NCBI RefSeq assembly: GCF_019957155.1
Contig: NZ_JAIPME010000002.1
Coordinates: forward strand, 496,001-560,000
Source: Anaerococcus murdochii
GTDB lineage: Bacteria > Bacillota > Clostridia > Tissierellales > Peptoniphilaceae
Direction: 5' to 3'
Length of the DNA stretch: 64,000 bases
Within the stretch, counting starts at the first letter, position 1. Every line of letters starts with the position of its first letter. The notes below the pieces were generated by a model that was given only the letters and a program-made list of their open reading frames with translations, did no database searches and was not told the origin of the DNA. Shown piece after piece: positions 34,724 to 43,614 of this stretch. Both the position numbers and the translations under genes were made by a program.

Positions 34724-34728
34724 TATAA

Positions 34729-35133
34729 TTACCTTTCTTGTCTTGTTATTACTATTAGTAAGAAAATATTTAAAATAAGTCCTAGATAATAAAATACAGA
34801 TCCTAGGCTAAAGGAAAAAAATAGGTTGACTATAGAAATAAGAGTCATTGCCCCGAAAAATAGCTTATAGGTTTTGTTAATTCCGTATTTTTTAATAGTA
34901 AAAAAGGTGTATAGAGATATAGTTATGGGATTTATTACCTTTATAAATAAAGAAAAAATGATTGAATTTAAAAAATCATCATAACTAAGTCCTGGTTTAA
35001 TTTTAGAAATAGTTTCAAAAACACTTGGGTCCTTGGCTAACATCATTGCTTCTAGGCTGAAGTTTAAGATGATTGCTGCGGATATTAGTAGTATTTGTAG
35101 TAGAAATTTATTTCTTTGCTTTTCTTTTTCCAT
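34729..35133 (-). CDS. Small membrane protein in the maltodextrin operon
   Basis: 134 residues with four predicted membrane spans (LLQILLISAAIILNFSL; near residues 57-80; LFFGAMTLISIVNLFF; YLGLILNIFLLIVI). I do not recognise a family. It lies between malE and malF with short gaps and is surely cotranscribed. The spans and small size recall accessory membrane proteins, but no function can be given. Confidence 0.75.
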   Translation of the reverse strand: MEKEKQRNKFLLQILLISAAIILNFSLEAMMLAKDPSVFETISKIKPGLSYDDFLNSIIFSLFIKVINPITISLYTFFTIKKYGINKTYKLFFGAMTLISIVNLFFSFSLGSVFYYLGLILNIFLLIVITRQER

Positions 35134-35184
35134 ATTGTTTTAAATATAAGGGGCTAAGCTTAAAGCCTGCCCCTTAACAATTTA

Positions 35185-36522
35185 TTAATGGTTAAAGTTT
35201 GCCATCATTGAATCAAATGATGCTTTTAATTCTGCGTATGCTGCTTTTTCGTCAGCTGGTTTTACAGAGTTCCAAGAAAGTATTGCGTTTTTGTAGGTAT
35301 CCCATACATCGCCCCACTCTTTGAATAGTGGTCTTGCTGGAGCTTCTTTGTAAGATTCAATTGTAGCTGCGATGATTTTCTTATCAGTTTCTGGAAGATC
35401 CATTCCTTGATATGTTTCAGCGCTTACGTTTTCAAGTACCTTACCTGTAGCTTTGTATAGGTCTGCTGCAAATTCTGGGTTTACAATTTCTTCAATCATT
35501 GCTTCTGCTATAGCAACTTTGTCAGCATCTTCTTCGATTCTAGCGTTCATTGCAAGTCCCCATCCACCTTGCCAGTGGGTTAGAGCTTTGCCTGCTAATG
35601 TTAATTGGCTAATTGGAAAGATTTCTAGGTTATCTTCGCCAGCTTGTTCAGATATAGGAGCTGCATCCCATGGTCCACCAAGTCTAGCTACGCCGCCCTT
35701 GCCAGGTTTGAATGTATCATCGATATATCCCCAACCAGCGTCAGCGTCAAATAATTGTGTTCCTGCTTCATTGTGTTTTTTCCAGTAATCAAATAGGGCT
35801 TTAACTGTTGCTTGTTTTTCTGGTTCAAGCTCATCCCATTCTTTTGTGAAGTCAGAGTAAAGTGTACCGTCTTCTTTTTTGCCTAAAAGTTCGATTCCTG
35901 AAGAGTTTGTTGCTGCAACACCGTACCAAGCATCAAAGATTGGTAGTAGAACTGTTGATTCATCAGCTACATCATTGATTTCAATTGGTTTAGAAAGGTC
36001 GATGCCTTTTTCTTCAGCGTTAGCTTTGTTTACATAGGTGATTAGAGTTTCAATGTTGAATGGGAAAGCAAAATATTCGCCGTCGATGTTGAAGTTTCCG
36101 CCGATTCCCTTATCAAAATCATCCCAACCACCGATTTCGCCAGCAAGTTTTTTAGAATCGATTGCAGCTAGTATATCGTTTCCGTGAAGACCGTAAAGTC
36201 TGTCTGCTGGGATTGCAAATAGGTCAGCAACGTCTTCGTTTGAAGCGTCTGTAGCATCGATTATATCAAGGTGATCGAATGCTCCCATTGTCTTAAATTC
36301 GATTTCTGCGTTAGGGAATTTTTCCTTAACTCTTTCTGCTGCTTTTTCGTAGTGTGGAAGCCATGCTTCTTCTACTTGCACGCTTAATTTTGCGCTTGCG
36401 TCCTTATTTGCTGCTTCTTTACCAGTATCAGCAGCTTCTTTTCCGCCATCTTTAGCTCCACCACATGCTGCCATAACAAAAGCAAGTGATAAAGCCATTA
36501 TTGTTTTTATTCCTTTTTTCAT
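35185..36522 (-). CDS. malE: Maltose/maltodextrin-binding lipoprotein
   Basis: 445 residues. The lipobox is LAFVMAACGG, so it is membrane-anchored outside the cell. The fold matches the MalE class: an N-terminal LSVQVEEAWLPHYEKAAERVKEKFPNAEIEF, then DLFAIPADRL, FPFNIETLITYVNK and GGPWDAAP. It delivers sugar to MalF/MalG. Sugar specificity is inferred from similarity only. First gene of the operon, with a strong promoter and a cre-like site. Confidence 0.9.
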   Translation of the reverse strand: MKKGIKTIMALSLAFVMAACGGAKDGGKEAADTGKEAANKDASAKLSVQVEEAWLPHYEKAAERVKEKFPNAEIEFKTMGAFDHLDIIDATDASNEDVADLFAIPADRLYGLHGNDILAAIDSKKLAGEIGGWDDFDKGIGGNFNIDGEYFAFPFNIETLITYVNKANAEEKGIDLSKPIEINDVADESTVLLPIFDAWYGVAATNSSGIELLGKKEDGTLYSDFTKEWDELEPEKQATVKALFDYWKKHNEAGTQLFDADAGWGYIDDTFKPGKGGVARLGGPWDAAPISEQAGEDNLEIFPISQLTLAGKALTHWQGGWGLAMNARIEEDADKVAIAEAMIEEIVNPEFAADLYKATGKVLENVSAETYQGMDLPETDKKIIAATIESYKEAPARPLFKEWGDVWDTYKNAILSWNSVKPADEKAAYAELKASFDSMMANFNH

Positions 36523-36542
36523 ATTTCCTCCTAAAAATGATA

Positions 36543-36556
36543 TGAAAGCGTTTATT
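36543..36556. promoter_or_regulatory. cre-like CcpA site in malE leader
   Basis: TGAAAGCGTTTATT matches the consensus TGWNANCGNTNWCA at all but the last two positions. It lies between the -10 and the malE start, a position for catabolite repression. Confidence 0.5.
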
Positions 36557-36564
36557 ACACCATC

Positions 36565-36593
36565 ATTATATCTAATTATTATAATTCTGTCAA
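36565..36593 (-). promoter_or_regulatory. Promoter of the malE operon
   Basis: Consensus -35 TTGACA (36593-36588), 17-bp spacer and -10 TATAAT (36570-36565) on the minus strand. Confidence 0.9.
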
Positions 36594-36738
36594 ACTTTTT
36601 CGGTATCGTTCTCTATTATGGAGTTGCAACGTTTTATCAGGTTCTGAGATAAGGTTGAAGCCATGCCATTTGCGAGTATTTATCATTCGTTAATTTTTTT
36701 ACAAAAAAAATATTTTTTTCCTTGGATATTTTATTTTT

Positions 36739-36767
36739 TTGAGCAAAAGGTACATTGTTTATATAAA
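36739..36767 (+). promoter_or_regulatory. Promoter of the C69 dipeptidase gene
   Basis: -35 TTGAGC, 17-bp spacer, -10 TATAAA; ATAAGGAG lies upstream of the ATG at 36797. Confidence 0.7.
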
Positions 36768-36796
36768 AGTTTATAAAAAATATAAGGAGAATTACT

Positions 36797-38302
36797 ATGT
36801 CATGTACAACCATACTTGTAGGTAAAAAAGCAAGTTTTGATGGATCAACCCTAGTTGCCAGAAATGAAGATTCTGGAAGTGGCCAATATAATGCAAAAAA
36901 ATTCGTTTTTGTTAAAAAAGAAGACCAACCAAAGGTCTATAAATCAGTGATTTCAAAGGTGGAAATTCCTCTTCCAGAAAATCCTCTTTCCTATACAGCT
37001 ATGCCAGAGGCTGTAGCTGGCCAAGGAATCTGGGCAGCTTGCGGTGTCAATGCTAAAAACGTCGCTATGACTGCAACTGAGACAATTACCTCAAATGAAA
37101 GAGTCCTCGGCGCAGACCCTCTTGTAGTCTACCAAAAATCTGTCGGCACAAAGGGAGAGGCTAATTATAAGGAAGAAATTCCTGGCGGAATTGGCGAAGA
37201 AGACATTGTTTCAATCGTCCTTCCCTATATAAGTTCAGCAAGAGAAGGTGTCATCCGTCTGGGATCCCTTCTAGAAGAATATGGCACTTACGAGAAAAAC
37301 GGCATCGCCTTCCAAGATGAAAATGAAATTTGGTGGCTTGAAACTATTGGCGGCCACCACTGGATTGCAAGACGTGTCCCAGACGATTCCTATGTAATCA
37401 TGCCAAACCAACTAGGCCTTGATTATTTTGACCTAGAAGACGCCCTAGGAAAGGGTGAGAATTTCTTATGTTCAGCTGACCTTAAGGACTTTATAGAAAA
37501 ATACCACCTAGACCTATCCCTTGATGGTAGTTTAAATCCAAGAGATGCCTTTGGTAGCCATTCAGATGCTGACCATGTCTACAACACACCAAGGGCCTGG
37601 GTTTTACAAAGATATTTTAACCCAATGTCAAATACCTATGACGGCATAGATGCTGACCTAAGACCAGATGATGACGATATCCCATGGGCAAGTGTTCCTG
37701 AAAAGAAAATCACTGTAGAAGACATCAAATATGCCCTCTCCCACCATTTCCAAGGCACACCTTACGACCCATACAAAAAACATGGGGACACATCTCAGGC
37801 AGGTGCCTTCCGTCCAATCGGCATAAATAGGAATAATTTCCTAGGCTTAACACAAATTAGGTCCGATAAGCCAGATCCAATCAAGGCCATAGAATGGCTT
37901 GCCCTAGGCTCAAATACCTTTAACGCCATGGCTCCATTTTATGTAAACATCACCAACACTCCAGCTTATTTGAGAGATACTACAGGACGTGTCACTACAG
38001 AATCTTTCTACTGGATAAACCGCATAATTGCAGCCCTTGCCGACCCATATTTCGCAGATACTGCAAATTTAATCGAGCGTTACCAAGAAAAAGTAGGATC
38101 TTTTGCTTGGGAGATGATTTATAAGACAGATGAGAAAATTATAAGCGGAAATCTTTCAAGAGAAGATTCTCTAGAAATCCTTGAAGAAGCCAACGAGAAA
38201 ATCGCAAAAATGCTCCAAAAAGAGACTGACGACCTTCTTGACCAAGTCCTTTTAGTGGCATCAAATAAGATGACAAACAGCTTTTCAAGGTCAGACGCAT
38301 AA
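36797..38302 (+). CDS. C69-family dipeptidase (PepD type)
   Basis: 501 residues. It is an N-terminal-nucleophile hydrolase: Cys3 in MSCTTILVGKKASFDGSTLV would become the nucleophile after processing, and the ARNEDS motif follows. NEIWWLETIGGHHW is another family block. These enzymes, such as lactobacillar PepDA, cleave a broad range of dipeptides in the cytoplasm. No signal peptide. Single gene with its own promoter and terminator. Confidence 0.92.
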   Translation: MSCTTILVGKKASFDGSTLVARNEDSGSGQYNAKKFVFVKKEDQPKVYKSVISKVEIPLPENPLSYTAMPEAVAGQGIWAACGVNAKNVAMTATETITSNERVLGADPLVVYQKSVGTKGEANYKEEIPGGIGEEDIVSIVLPYISSAREGVIRLGSLLEEYGTYEKNGIAFQDENEIWWLETIGGHHWIARRVPDDSYVIMPNQLGLDYFDLEDALGKGENFLCSADLKDFIEKYHLDLSLDGSLNPRDAFGSHSDADHVYNTPRAWVLQRYFNPMSNTYDGIDADLRPDDDDIPWASVPEKKITVEDIKYALSHHFQGTPYDPYKKHGDTSQAGAFRPIGINRNNFLGLTQIRSDKPDPIKAIEWLALGSNTFNAMAPFYVNITNTPAYLRDTTGRVTTESFYWINRIIAALADPYFADTANLIERYQEKVGSFAWEMIYKTDEKIISGNLSREDSLEILEEANEKIAKMLQKETDDLLDQVLLVASNKMTNSFSRSDA

Positions 38303-38308
38303 AAAATT

Positions 38309-38330
38309 CCCGAGCCGAGCTCGGGTTTTC
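38309..38330 (+). terminator. Terminator of the C69 dipeptidase gene
   Basis: CCCGAGC-CGA-GCTCGGG followed by TTTT. Confidence 0.8.
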
Positions 38331-38384
38331 CCTTGCAAAAATTTCACCAAATCTTATAATAATATAAAAAATAAAGGAGATTTT

Positions 38385-39032
38385 ATGTCAAAAACTTTAG
38401 GACCAATCCACTATCTAATGTATGAAAAAATCAAGTTTCAAGATGAAATAACAGATTTTTTGATGGATGGGGATTTTTCTCAAATAAAATATGAACCTGT
38501 TTCAAAAAGACCCCTCGAGGAAATCTTAGACCAAGAAAATATCCACGGTTTTCTCCAAGAAAAGATAGATATAGTTGAAAGTCGCCTTGCCAAGGCACTT
38601 AGTCTTTGCAAAAACCCAAGCGAAAAACTTTTTAAACTTGGTCAAGAATGTGGCAAGGACAAAGATTTTTCAAACTTTGAGGAGATTTTTACCGACCTAA
38701 ATAAGTATTTACTCGACGGCATGCCTTGTGATCAAGGACTTTCAGCCGTACTTGACGGAGGAAGTTTGTATTTAATTACCAATAATAACCTCCATGCAAA
38801 ATACCAGGACGCTATCAACCTTGAAAATTCAAGAAATGCCTCTTGCGAGGGTGGTCACAGCCACGACCATCACGAGTCCTTTGAGCTTGGAAACGGCTCA
38901 GTAAAAGACTTAAAAAATGAAGAATCCTCCTACCATAAATACAGGCTAGATTTTCTAAGAGGATATTTTTCAGCAAGTCCCTATGAGGTTGAACTTGTAA
39001 ATGGGATTAATTATAAAATAACAAAAAAATAA
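38385..39032 (+). CDS. Unknown 215-residue protein with His-rich segment
   Basis: The product is soluble and mostly helical, with a distinctive start (MSKTLGPIHYLMYEKIKFQDE) and a short histidine-rich stretch (GGHSHDHHESFE) near residue 165 that could bind a metal. I do not recognise the family. It has its own ribosome binding site (AAAGGAG) and two terminators downstream. It sits between a dipeptidase and the ECF module on opposite strands, so context says little. Confidence 0.75.
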   Translation: MSKTLGPIHYLMYEKIKFQDEITDFLMDGDFSQIKYEPVSKRPLEEILDQENIHGFLQEKIDIVESRLAKALSLCKNPSEKLFKLGQECGKDKDFSNFEEIFTDLNKYLLDGMPCDQGLSAVLDGGSLYLITNNNLHAKYQDAINLENSRNASCEGGHSHDHHESFELGNGSVKDLKNEESSYHKYRLDFLRGYFSASPYEVELVNGINYKITKK

Positions 39033-39096
39033 GACCCCGAAGGGTCTTTAAAATCTCATAATCCCAAAAGCTCTCTCAAATAAAGAGAGCTTTTTT
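39030..39096 (+). terminator. Two consecutive terminators after the unknown gene
   Basis: AAGACCC-CGAA-GGGTCTT at 39031-39049, then AAGCTCTC/GAGAGCTT at 39068-39092 with TTTTTT. The second may also stop the ecfT transcript from the other side. Confidence 0.75.
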
Positions 39097-39108
39097 GATT
39101 GAAGTTTC

Positions 39109-39933
39109 CTATATAAATGGATTGTAAAACCTGCCCTGATTGATGAAAAATAAAGAAATTCCGATTCCGACCAAAGCTAGGGTGATAAATAAAATTACAA
39201 AGTCATTTTTACCAAAGGGTCTAGCCTTGTACCAAGTTCTAGTTTTATTTTTTCCAAAACGTCTTAATTCCATGGCTTGGGCTATGGCTTCAATCCTCTC
39301 TAGACTGTCAAAAATTAGGGGAATTACAATATTGCTACTCGCCTTAATTCTCTTTACAAGACCTGCCTTCTCGCTCATTTCTATCCCCCTAGCCTGGCTT
39401 GCCTGCCTAATATCAAAATAAGATTTTTGGATGTCTGGTATATACCTAAGGGCAAGGGCGACTGCGTAAGAGATTTTGTAGGATAGGCCAATCCTATTTA
39501 GGCTTGATGAAAATTCGGATGGATCTGTGGCAAAAATAAAAACTATAGCCAAGGGAATGGTTGAAAAATACTTAAGAGCGACGTTAAATTCGTAAAAAAC
39601 TTGCTCCAAAGTCAGGGCGTACCTTCCAGTGCCAAAAATAAGTGTCCTTGACCCATAGAGTCCCACCCCATAGGCTGGCTCAAAAATATAAATTGCAAGG
39701 ATATTGATTAGGGAAAAGACTGCGACAATTTTTATCAAAAATGCCACATCTTCCCAATGAATTTCTGCAATTTTCATTGCCAATAGCGATAGTGCCATAA
39801 CGAGGATTAGAAATCTTGTGTCATAGCTAGTCATGACTATTACAGAAAGGAGGATAAAAGCAAGCAGTTTTGTTGTGCCAGAAAGTCCATGAATAAATGT
39901 ATCGTTCTTGATATATCCGAGGGTCTTATTCAT
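39109..39933 (-). CDS. ecfT: ECF transporter transmembrane component EcfT
   Basis: 274 residues with about six membrane spans. The coupling helices show the two Ala-Arg-Gly-type motifs, as SQARGIEMSEKAG and then AQAMELRRFG. They dock into the EcfA ATPases. It overlaps the ATPase stop by 4 bp. Confidence 0.9.
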   Translation of the reverse strand: MNKTLGYIKNDTFIHGLSGTTKLLAFILLSVIVMTSYDTRFLILVMALSLLAMKIAEIHWEDVAFLIKIVAVFSLINILAIYIFEPAYGVGLYGSRTLIFGTGRYALTLEQVFYEFNVALKYFSTIPLAIVFIFATDPSEFSSSLNRIGLSYKISYAVALALRYIPDIQKSYFDIRQASQARGIEMSEKAGLVKRIKASSNIVIPLIFDSLERIEAIAQAMELRRFGKNKTRTWYKARPFGKNDFVILFITLALVGIGISLFFINQGRFYNPFI

Positions 39934-41639
39934 CTCTTGCTCCTTTCATAACCAATAAAGGTCTCTATAAAGTCAAGGGCATCCATACTTTTAAGCCTCT
40001 GACCAAGTTTAAAAAGCGATGTCTCGGCAAGATTTGCCCTGTCAATTAATTCACTTTGACTAAAAAGCTCAGCTGGAGTAGTATCAGCTAGGATTTTCTT
40101 ATCACCGATTACAAGAGCCCTATCTGTATATTCCTCAATTAGGTGCATATCATGGCTAATCATTAGGATGGTTAGGTCATATTCTTTGTTGATTTTCCTT
40201 ATAAATTCCATCATTTTTGTATAGTGGTGGAAGTCTTGACCGGCTGTCGGCTCATCCATAATAATCACTTCTGGGTCCAAAACCAAAATCGAAGCTATAG
40301 TGACCCTTCGTCTTTGCCCGTAAGAAAGAGCGGAAATCGGCCACTTCCTAAAGGAATATAGGCCACAAATTTCAAGAGCATCGTGAACTTTCTTCTTGAT
40401 TACATCTTCGGCCACTCCCCTCACCCTCAAACCAAAAGCGACTTCATCAAAAATCATAGTCTTTGAAATCATAGCGTTTGGATTTTGGAGGATGAAGCCA
40501 ACCTTATCGGCAATTTCTTTTATGGATAGGTCTTTCGAATCCTTCCCTGCAAGGATTATTTTCCCAGAATCTGGTCTTAAGAACCCACACATAAGCTTGG
40601 CGAGTGTTGATTTTCCTGCTCCATTCGGACCTAAAATCGAAATTATTTCCCCCTTGTCAATCTCTAGGGAAAGATTTTCCAAAATATTTTCCCTCTCATA
40701 GGAGAAGGTTAGATTCTCTATTTTAATCACTTCTTCATTAGTTTTTTTGATTTCTTTGCCGACCTGCCCCTTGGCCCATCCTTCTATCTTGGCTAGGTCA
40801 CTTGGAGATATATCAACTTCATCAAAGTCTCCAAGCTTTTCGTATCCAGAAATGTCTACGCCAGCGTATTTCATAGCGTCGATATAAAGAGGTCTTCTAA
40901 TACCGATTTTCTCCAAAATATCTGACTTTAAAAGGTCAGTCGGACTCATATCCGCAAGAATTTTCCCACCGTCAACAGCAATTATCCTATCGGGATCAAG
41001 TAAAAGGGCCTCTTCAAACCTATGTTCAATTACAATAACTGTGTAACCAAGCTTATCAGCGAGCCTTTTTAATAACTCCATAGTCCTTCTGCCAGACTTT
41101 GGATCAAGATTTGCCAGAGGTTCATCAAGTAATAAAATCGGCACATCTGAAACCAAGACCCCAGCTATGGAGACCGATTGCTTTTGTCCCCCCGAAAGCT
41201 CTCCAGGTTTCATTTCTAAAAGCTTAGAAAGATTTAATTCTTTCGCCCACTTCTCAACGATTTTTTTCATCTCTTCCTGGTCTACATTGTCATTTTCTAG
41301 AGAGAAGGCAATGTCTTCGGCAACTGTAAGGCCTACGAATTGACCGTCTGTATCTTGAAGAACTGTGCCTACCGATAGGGATAGGTCAAAAATAGACGAA
41401 TCAAGTAAATCTTTTCCATCAATTAGACAAGAGCCTGTTATATCCCCAGGAAAGGTGTTTGGAATCTGTCCATTTAGGCTTTTGGCAAGGGTGGACTTGC
41501 CAGAGCCAGATGGGCCCACAATTATTATTTTCTCGCCCTTTTTCACTTTTAAATCTATGTCAAAAAGCGAAGGTTCGACCTGGGACTTGTATTTAAAATT
41601 GTACTTGTCAAAAACTACCAGGTCCTGTCTATTTTCCAT
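39930..41639 (-). CDS. ecfA: ECF transporter fused double ATPase (EcfA1-EcfA2)
   Basis: 569 residues, two ATPase domains in one chain. First domain: Walker A VGPSGSGKST, signature LSGGQKQSVSIAG, Walker B LLLDEPLANLD. Second domain from ~300: LGPNGAGKST, signature LSYGQRRRVTIA, Walker B IIMDEPTAGQD. The linker is about 60 acidic residues. It works with EcfT and the S component next to it, and perhaps with the S component at 8.2 kb. Confidence 0.93.
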   Translation of the reverse strand: MENRQDLVVFDKYNFKYKSQVEPSLFDIDLKVKKGEKIIIVGPSGSGKSTLAKSLNGQIPNTFPGDITGSCLIDGKDLLDSSIFDLSLSVGTVLQDTDGQFVGLTVAEDIAFSLENDNVDQEEMKKIVEKWAKELNLSKLLEMKPGELSGGQKQSVSIAGVLVSDVPILLLDEPLANLDPKSGRRTMELLKRLADKLGYTVIVIEHRFEEALLLDPDRIIAVDGGKILADMSPTDLLKSDILEKIGIRRPLYIDAMKYAGVDISGYEKLGDFDEVDISPSDLAKIEGWAKGQVGKEIKKTNEEVIKIENLTFSYERENILENLSLEIDKGEIISILGPNGAGKSTLAKLMCGFLRPDSGKIILAGKDSKDLSIKEIADKVGFILQNPNAMISKTMIFDEVAFGLRVRGVAEDVIKKKVHDALEICGLYSFRKWPISALSYGQRRRVTIASILVLDPEVIIMDEPTAGQDFHHYTKMMEFIRKINKEYDLTILMISHDMHLIEEYTDRALVIGDKKILADTTPAELFSQSELIDRANLAETSLFKLGQRLKSMDALDFIETFIGYERSKR

Positions 41640-41644
41640 ATATC

Positions 41645-42196
41645 CTAATCTCTTTTTAGTGAATTATCTGCTGTTCTTGTCTTAGCATAAGCTGCGATTA
41701 AAATTGTACCTAAGATACCAACTGCTACTGAATTTAAGCCTGCTGATACAAAACCTTGGGCAAAAACCTTGTTAGCTGGTTCTGAATAGATTAAAATATC
41801 CAAAACTGGTGCAATGATTCCCCAGCAAAGAACATTTACAATAATTTGGCCAACATTGAATTTAACCATGTCTTTTTTTGTAAAAGCGCCCTGAGAAATG
41901 TCAAGTTTAGATCCAACTAGACCGTAACCAAAGCCTGTGATGCCTGATGTTACAACCCATGACCACCATAGACCATAAGTTAGAAGGTCCTTAATAGCAT
42001 GGCCAATAAGACCGATTAGGCCGCCTGCTACTGGTCCAAAAAGAACTGACATCAAAGCCAAGAATGGATAGGTTGTTTCAACTGATGTGTTTGGTATAAA
42101 GCCAACTGGTATAGATAAATACCTACCTAGGATAAAAAATACAGCAGCGCCAATACCGATAGCTACAATTGTAGTAATAGAATTATTCTTTTTCAT
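41645..42196 (-). CDS. ECF transporter S component, UPF0397 type
   Basis: 183 residues, six spans. [20 protein letters not shown], the [32 protein letters not shown] segment and [20 protein letters not shown] are characteristic of the UPF0397 family. Its ligand is not established. Here it lies between a SAM hydrolase and the ECF motor, under a SAM riboswitch, so a SAM-, methionine- or adenosine-related ligand is plausible. Confidence 0.85.
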   Translation of the reverse strand: MKKNNSITTIVAIGIGAAVFFILGRYLSIPVGFIPNTSVETTYPFLALMSVLFGPVAGGLIGLIGHAIKDLLTYGLWWSWVVTSGITGFGYGLVGSKLDISQGAFTKKDMVKFNVGQIIVNVLCWGIIAPVLDILIYSEPANKVFAQGFVSAGLNSVAVGILGTILIAAYAKTRTADNSLKRD

Positions 42197-43032
42197 TATT
42201 GCTCCTTTTTAATAAAAATACTCCAATCTGCCCCTGTACCGATTTGGTAGGTGGCAGAAAATGACGCTTGGTTAATTGCGATACCAAGATTGATTAACGA
42301 ATTGATATAGGCTACGGTTTCACCCAAACCTACATCTGCAAAGGAATGGCCAAAGGTCATCTGATTTTCATATTTTTTGATTCCCTTATAATAGATAATG
42401 ACCTTAATCATATCCCCTTGTTTGATACCAGCTTCGTTTAGCATATCGAGGCTAATATTTGTCCATAAAGATCCAAACCTAATATCTAAGATGTCAACAG
42501 TGCCTTCTATGACTCCATCAGTGATTTTTGCATCTTTTATGGTTTCATAGCAAAGCTCATCTAGACTAAGCGTATCTAGAAAATCATAATAAGAAGTATC
42601 ACCGGCAAGTTTTGCCCCGTTGTAGGCATAGACATCTCTACCATGGAAGGTGTGAGAATTTTCGGAAAAAGGAAGTCTATCCTTTATCTCGTCTATAATC
42701 CTTGCAGACTCAAGGCCTATATATTTTGCCACATGGGAAATGGTGCCATTATCTGGTGTGACTATATAGTGACCTGACTTGGTTTTTACCACTATAGAAT
42801 GGCGACTAGAGCCAACCCCTGGGTCAACTACTGATACAAAAACTGTGCCCTCTGGCCAATACTTGATAGTTTGTAAAAGCCTATAAGATGCTTCAAAAAT
42901 ATTGTAGGGCATAATTTCATGAGTCAAGTCGTCTATGGTTAAGTCTGGATTTACCATAAAACTTACTCCGTGCATAGCGGAAACTGCTCCGTCTCCTAAA
43001 CCGAAATCTGATTGAAAAACTAATGTGTTCAT
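42196..43032 (-). CDS. SAM hydrolase (S-adenosyl-L-methionine hydroxide adenosyltransferase)
   Basis: 278 residues from ATG 43032, where AAAGGA lies upstream (the frame opens five codons earlier). Family signatures are [45 protein letters not shown] and [14 protein letters not shown]62 enzymes use water to split SAM into adenosine and methionine; the same fold includes fluorinase and chlorinase, but those have different substrate loops. It overlaps the S component start by one base and heads the ECF operon, after a SAM-I riboswitch. Confidence 0.9.
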   Translation of the reverse strand: MNTLVFQSDFGLGDGAVSAMHGVSFMVNPDLTIDDLTHEIMPYNIFEASYRLLQTIKYWPEGTVFVSVVDPGVGSSRHSIVVKTKSGHYIVTPDNGTISHVAKYIGLESARIIDEIKDRLPFSENSHTFHGRDVYAYNGAKLAGDTSYYDFLDTLSLDELCYETIKDAKITDGVIEGTVDILDIRFGSLWTNISLDMLNEAGIKQGDMIKVIIYYKGIKKYENQMTFGHSFADVGLGETVAYINSLINLGIAINQASFSATYQIGTGADWSIFIKKEQ

Positions 43033-43104
43033 ATAAATTCCTTTCAAATTATTACTAGGATATTATATCAACATAATTCTATCAGTCAATTTCCATAAAT
43101 AAAT

Positions 43105-43236
43105 TTTAGGCACGAAAAAACACCCATCGCCCTGATGGATGTGAAAAAACTCCATCAGCCAAGCTTTAGCACCTTACAAAAAGTAGGTTGCTGAAGGATC
43201 ACAGAGCTTGTCTCTCCCCTTCTCTTTATGGTAATC
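43105..43236 (-). promoter_or_regulatory. SAM-I (S-box) riboswitch with terminator
   Basis: The minus strand carries the S-box core in order: AGAGAAGGGGAG, GCTCTGTGATCC, CAGCAACC, a P3 hairpin CCTAC/GTAAGG, GGTGCTAA, a small P4 (AGC/GCT) and GATGG pairing with CCAT before the core. After the aptamer CTGATGG can pair either with the aptamer side or with CCATCAG of the following terminator, which ends in TTTTTT (43113-43108). At high SAM it should terminate and switch the SAM hydrolase/ECF operon off. A -10 TATAAT lies at 43244-43239. Confidence 0.9.
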
Positions 43237-43376
43237 TTATTATACTGCTTTTGATGGAATTTGCTATTATTTATTAAGCTCTGATTACTTATCTTATTTT
43301 TAACAAAAATATATAAAAATCTGCTATAATTATTATGTTACTATCCCTATACTGGTAACAGAAAGGGGGCGTTTAA

Positions 43377-43478
43377 ATGAGCATATTATATCCCTTCTTG
43401 ATAGCTGTCATGGCAAATGTAATAAGCTATTACCTTTGCAAATGGCTAGACAGCTTATCAGATAAAGATAGTAACTAG
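43377..43478 (+). CDS. 33-residue membrane peptide
   Basis: ATG 43377 to TAG 43478, preceded by the strong AAAGGGGGC and followed at once by a terminator. The peptide begins MSILYPFLIAVMANVISYYL, a single membrane span, then CKWLDSLSDKDSN, a charged tail. Such peptides with YYxCKWLD ends recur in Firmicutes without known function and resemble type I toxins in size and shape. No antisense RNA is evident, though the terminator hairpin is usable on both strands. TATAAT at 43325-43330 is a likely -10. Confidence 0.7.
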   Translation: MSILYPFLIAVMANVISYYLCKWLDSLSDKDSN

Positions 43479-43490
43479 CCTAAATAAAAA

Positions 43491-43524
43491 GACAGGAGTT
43501 AGTCGAGTTCTCCTGTCTTTTTTT
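43491..43524. terminator. Bidirectional terminator after the small peptide gene
   Basis: GACAGGAG/CTCCTGTC stem with T7 on the plus strand and TTTTTATTT on the minus strand. Confidence 0.85.
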
Positions 43525-43614
43525 GCGTTCAAAATGAACATATTTCCTTCTTGTAGTTTAATTATACGTCCTATAGCATAAAATTCAAGCTTCATTCCCT
43601 TTAATGGATTCAGC

